Shown: positions 59,454 to 64,000 of the stretch, in pieces
Layout of the letters: each line of letters opens with the position of its first letter
Numbering within the stretch: the first letter of the stretch is position 1
Origin: Leuctra nigra
Taxonomy: Eukaryota; Arthropoda; Insecta; Plecoptera; Leuctridae
Reading direction: 5' to 3'
DNA length: 64,000 bases
Assembly: GCA_934045905.1 (NCBI GenBank)
Contig: OW203771.1
Coordinates: forward strand, 25,242,069-25,306,068
The notes under the pieces: model-generated
What the model was told of the DNA's origin: nothing
The model's database searches: none
The model's input: the letters and a program-made list of their open reading frames with translations, nothing else
Program-made: the position numbers and the translations under genes

Positions 59454-62400
59454 TAAATATATTTTTTTTAAATCGCGGTGTCAACCAACTATTTGTTAGG
59501 AGCAAGAGAGCAAAATCGTTTGATTTCTTTTCAATATCGTAAGAATACTGTAATTTTGATTTTCGACGTTCCATTTCCTGCGCTATAAAGAAAGAATACG
59601 TTCGAGAGTGTACACAGACAATGTTTTTATGTACTCTGCAGAATGCTAACACCAGAAAGATACCAATTCAATTAAGAGATATTGATCAGCGTTTTACATG
59701 AAGGTTTTTGGTAGATGATAGTAATAAAACGTTTAATTCTTTTACTGCAAAACGACGAATCATCAAAATACACGTTCTCATTGAATTGGGCTTTCCACAA
59801 CCAAATTGCGAGTTTTCTTTTGCGTTATTATGAAGGATTGGCAATGTGAAGAAATACTGGGGGGGACCCAGGATCGAGCATGGACTCGAAGTTTCCCACT
59901 CAATAATTTAATTTAATTTCGTATTCAATGATCCAAACAAATAATTACACATAAATAATAAATTAAATGACTTTCTACACTTCTCTAGTATGAAAATACA
60001 TTTATTATTTATACATCTATTATACATTTATCACTTTTTTCATATTTTATTCAATACTCTCATTCTCTTCAGTAATTTTGATGATGTTTATTTATGTGGC
60101 ACATCCAACATATAAAATTCATTATTTTAAAAACTCATACAATTTGCACCTGATGTCAGTTCTATCAATTAAAGTTATTAATAAGACACATTATACTTAC
60201 TGTGTTTACATCAGCATAAATTATATCACAAAAACTAATTAAATATAAAATATCTACTTTTTCGTGCCATGACATTTTGCTCAAAAGTAATTAATTAGAT
60301 TCACTACGGCATAAAGTTTCAAAATCTACCCAAAATCAAGACAATTAAAATTTGTTTTTCTAGAAAGCAAGAGAGGGGAATTGACTTATATAATTTCTCA
60401 TTCATTGTAAGCCAAGGCAATTTCGATTTAGGAATAGCGAAGCAAAACTCAAAATAATAGGTTCTTTCGCAAATAAAGTGATAGGTGGTAGATAAGTCTT
60501 AAAGCAAATCATAGTTGTGTTTTTGTTGGATTGAGAAAGATGTATTTTATGTGTCCTCTTGATTTTGGAATTATGACAATTTTAATTAATTCAATCGAGC
60601 TTTGCAAATATACTTCAAAGTTAATAATTATTAGGAACAAACTGTAGAGAAACAATTGAATACAATTCACTTCAGTAAGATTATTTTATGAACAAAAATA
60701 AAAAATGTGCCATTAATTGTAGTGAAATGAAGTTGTTGGCATTCTTCATACAATTGCTACGACCATCTACTTTTGTGTTACCTTGATAGTATACTTCTGT
60801 CTCGTATACCTGATAATGTACATTACTTTATAGGTTATTTATGTTGATTTTTGGATTTTCTACTTTTTCCACTCGCTTTTCTACCAGTTTTAATTTAGTG
60901 ATTTTGACAAGTGATTTTTTTTTAAATTCAATATTGATTTTTGTAATATGGTGCAATCTTTTTGTTGTTTAATATATTATTTGTGTGCATTTTCCCATGT
61001 GAACAATGATCAGTATAGTGCTATCTCGAGTGAGATTTTATTCCAGAGTTACACAATTTTAAGAATTATTTTGTGTACCTACATTTTATTGCGTAACTTT
61101 TTTAAAAACTGTGAATTATTTTGTATCTTACCGTTTGATCTGTATTTAAAACATTAAAAATACAAAGCATTAATCAACCACCTCATTAATTAAAAATTGT
61201 CAATTGTTCCGCAAACGCCTTAAACATTATGTGAAGTATTGTAAGTTTGCAGACATGCCAACCTCCATGCGCCAAGAGCCAGTACTAATTGAGGACACAG
61301 AAATTGCATTTTCCGCCTCAACCTTGACTGTATGTGTGTGTAAGTGTGCGGCTTTTCTTTGGCAAGGGGGTGGGGGGCTGGTGGGGTTGCAGTGGTGGGG
61401 TTCTTTTAGGTGTGGAAGCAGCAATGGTTTCAGAAAAGACCCTTTATGGGCATCAATGGTGAATAAAGTTTTAATTTGGATTGTGGATTTGAAAATAATT
61501 AAAATCAAACTTTTTGATAATATTTAGGCCAAATATCTTAAATTATAATAAAATGGCTTCTTCTGATATAAAATTTGTGTACAGAGACTCGCTCTCCCTA
61601 CATTTCTCGGGATGATTAATTTTGTTTCTAAATGCAAATTATAAACGTCTAACGTTTTATGCACAAAAATAATAAACTTAAATTGGGTGGGAGATGAGAT
61701 TCGAGTGTTCCGTTTAATACGCTTAGGTGAACAATAAACTACTTGTGCTTTCATTTTATAGAAATGTAAAATAGAAACGAGACTTCTGTTTGCATAGTTG
61801 AGCAAGTGTCGAGAGTTCTTCGGGACTCGTATGAAACTTTCTATGTATTTTTTTCTGTGTTTTTGTAGGCAAAGCCCAGTTCTCGTTGTTCAATCAATCG
61901 ATCTGAAATTTTGTACACACACTAATGTAATAAGAGATGTTACCGGTATAGTTATCGAACGGGATCATGTGATTGGCTGAAAATTAAACATGAAGCCGTT
62001 TGAGATCAACTTAACATTTTGAAAATGTTATATGTTTTTGACAATTTTCATAAACAAATCTGCCAAGACTTCAAGAGTTACTGATATTTTTCGGACATTT
62101 TATACTCATTTTGATATATTTGGTAATTTTATTCAAAGAAATTCAAACATAAAATTATCACTGCTCCTGGTTCCTCTATTTCCAAGGTCCGTTACAGAGC
62201 AGCAACTTTCACACGAACATTAATTCGGATTCAATACGAAGTCTCGCTCATCAACGCGTCACACAGAATGTTTTCAAGTAATTAAATTCATGTTTAGCAA
62301 TTAGGTCTTTAATGATTGGTCAATGATTGTTGTTTGTGTGACTTTAGCCCTGGATCAGGCATCTGTTTATTGAACCAAAAGTAACTCACTCTATTATGGA

Positions 62401-63548
62401 ACTAGTGGTTACTCAAGTTCGGTGTCAAAAAAAGGTATTATTTCCTTGAGACTATAAAAATACGGAACACTCTTCATCGCTTATTATTTTATAATAATCA
62501 TGTTTCTAATGTAAGAGCCAATAACCGTCAAACAAAACAAAATTTGGATGGTATGCAGCATTATTAGAGTTCTAACGGTGAGATGGTGATAGAATGCTGA
62601 AAGTTTTAAAATAATTGTGATCAATTTTTATGGTATTGTTTATTGTCAAGTCATAAAATTCAAGACAAAATGAAGCAAAATTTGTCATAGCTCGAAGCTG
62701 TTTTTTGTTTGTTTTTTCAAAGATTCGTTGCAATATTGATGTTATTTGATTGAAGAAACGGCTAGAAAAACAATTGTATTCAAGAGAAGTCAACTCATTT
62801 TATACTCATATTTGATATAATGGTTTGATGTTTTATTTAAATAAAGTATTATTTACAGTGATATTTCATATGGACGGATATCACTGAAATCAATTAGTAT
62901 CCATTGAAGTATTCCAGTGTTAATTCCTTGTTTGGACTGAGGAATGGAATTTGATAAACACAGACATATGTCAATAAAAACAATTATTTTATCCATCCAG
63001 CTAAATTAATTTGTTCTAGCACGATATTAGATTAAAAATAAAAATAACAAGTATTTCCTAGTTTTCCAATAACTAGTATTTCTTTAAAATATAAATACTA
63101 AAACATTTTTGTTGCTCCCAATCGATATTTCGGTGCATCAAAAATTAACACAGAATAATATTGGATAGGAGATTCTTCATCAAATAAATGTTTATCAGTT
63201 ATGATCATAAACACAAGTATTTAAAGCGACCCTTGAATTAATATATTACTAATCGTTCTTCAGTCAAGAAACATTCAATATTTTAGACTCATTCCCTCCT
63301 ATACTTCTGTAACATAACATTTCTTCCCAAAGTTCTACAATTTAAACCGTTTACCAACTCTTACTATGTTAATTATCCCATATTTTGAAAATGATCGAAC
63401 AAATTATTAACAGAAGTCTTGTTTTATTGATTCGACATCCTGCGACTAGACGTCGACATCTAAAAACAAGAAGGAAATGGCCTCTACGAATATCTGAGAT
63501 TTCAACTTAAAAGTCGTCGAACGAAACAAAGAATAGGAAATTAACGGT

Positions 63549-63621
63549 GGAAGAAGAAAGAGAAGAGAGAATAAGAGTAATAGAGAAAGAGAGAGAATAA
63601 AGAGAGATAGAGAGAGAGAGA
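63549..63621. repeat. GA-rich simple repeat
   Basis: Purine-rich stretch of GAGA/AAGA units on the plus strand, for example GAGATAGAGAGAGAGAG. The minus-strand reading gives a Leu/Ser-rich open frame (63446-63691) that is an artefact of this composition. Confidence 0.85.
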
Positions 63622-64000
63622 TGCCTAATACGATACCTTTAAGTGATCTTTTCCGAAATACGCCTGAGTGCAGCAAATGTAGGGGGAGCAAAAGTGAGGG
63701 CGCAAAACGTCAGAATTAGTCCAAGAAGTAGTGGAGAAAAAAATCTTTGATTTTGAATATGATTTTATTGATTTTATGCTATTTCAAGGCACCGAATTTT
63801 GGGGGCCAGCAACCATGACAACATTTGAACGTTAAGTACTGAAAAAAATCGAAAGATAGTTTGGGGATAGTTTTTTAATTGAAACTTTTATTATTCAGTT
63901 AATTCAAATGATAATTGTACGAAAGTAACTATAAATTCAAAAGGAAATACTGATAAAACCATTTTTGTGTTGGCTCCATTCATGAAGTTTCGTATTAATT

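Larger units (their letters stand above)
58837..64000 (-). other. Upstream intron (at least 5.2 kb)
   Basis: Mostly AT-rich sequence without recognised exons. It holds a foldback at 59237-59453, a short ACGTG repeat just before the exon (58842-58859), a G-rich patch at 61365-61400 and a GA-rich stretch at 63549-63621. The first ZU5 exon and ankyrin repeats, which must lie 5' of 58836, are not here. Several short open frames on both strands (for example near 61204-61527 and 63446-63691) have no supporting similarity. Confidence 0.72.

Noticed and set aside
61227..61508. Minus-strand segment KVEAENAISVSSISTGSWRM as an upstream ankyrin exon
   Set aside because: An acceptor-like ACATACAG precedes it, but there is no convincing donor, the phase cannot be fitted to the exon at 58836, and it has no similarity to the ZU5 sequence expected there.
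63446..63691. Leu/Ser-rich minus-strand frame, possible signal or membrane peptide
   Set aside because: It is the translation of a GA/CT simple repeat.

Overview
The window is animal genomic DNA holding the 3' half of one very large ankyrin gene on the minus strand, transcribed from high to low coordinates. The organism is a bilaterian, most likely an arthropod. I base this on AT-rich introns, many small foldback transposons, and an ankyrin with a ZU5-UPA-death-domain core followed by a giant tail exon, as in Drosophila Ank2-L/XL. I cannot name the species. No second gene, tRNA, rRNA, CRISPR array or bacterial feature is supported.

Layout in transcription order. 64000-58837 is intron. Five exons encode the end of the second ZU5 domain, the UPA domain, the death domain and a post-death-domain segment (58836-58647, 56423-56288, 55756-55429, 55059-54853, 53800-53613). 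Three tail exons follow: 51579-50784 with three SxIP motifs, then small exons 49725-49660 and 49562-49494. After a 6.1-kb intron comes one giant exon, from 43379 to beyond base 1. All splice phases in this chain agree. The 5' part of the gene (ankyrin repeats, first ZU5) lies beyond 64000 and the 3' end lies beyond base 1.

The giant exon is the outstanding feature. It is at least 43,379 bp in one frame (14,459 codons) with no stop seen. Inside it are a Ser/Thr/Glu/Lys-rich N-terminal stretch (43379-39260), about 68 tandem 46-residue repeats (39260-29700), a short linker, 195 plus 218 copies of a 12-residue VTPEPT repeat in two subfamilies (28999-21980 and 21541-13694), and then a non-array tail with smaller motif series. 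These are a 54-residue x3 repeat, a FDEDSL-type acidic motif x6, a basic Ser-Pro-rich stretch with an SxIP motif, and about 15 TDVED-type motifs.

The three arrays keep exact unit register (36, 36 and 138 bp) over 7-9 kb each. The long plus-strand open frames over the arrays are antisense shadows.

Function by family: ankyrins link membrane proteins to spectrin through ZU5-UPA, and giant-tail isoforms in flies, worms and vertebrates act in axons, partly by organising microtubules. The SxIP motifs, basic region and long phosphorylatable brush-like repeats fit that role, but this is inference. The introns carry at least five foldback (MITE-like) elements, four with TA at both ends, plus poly-C tracts and other simple repeats.
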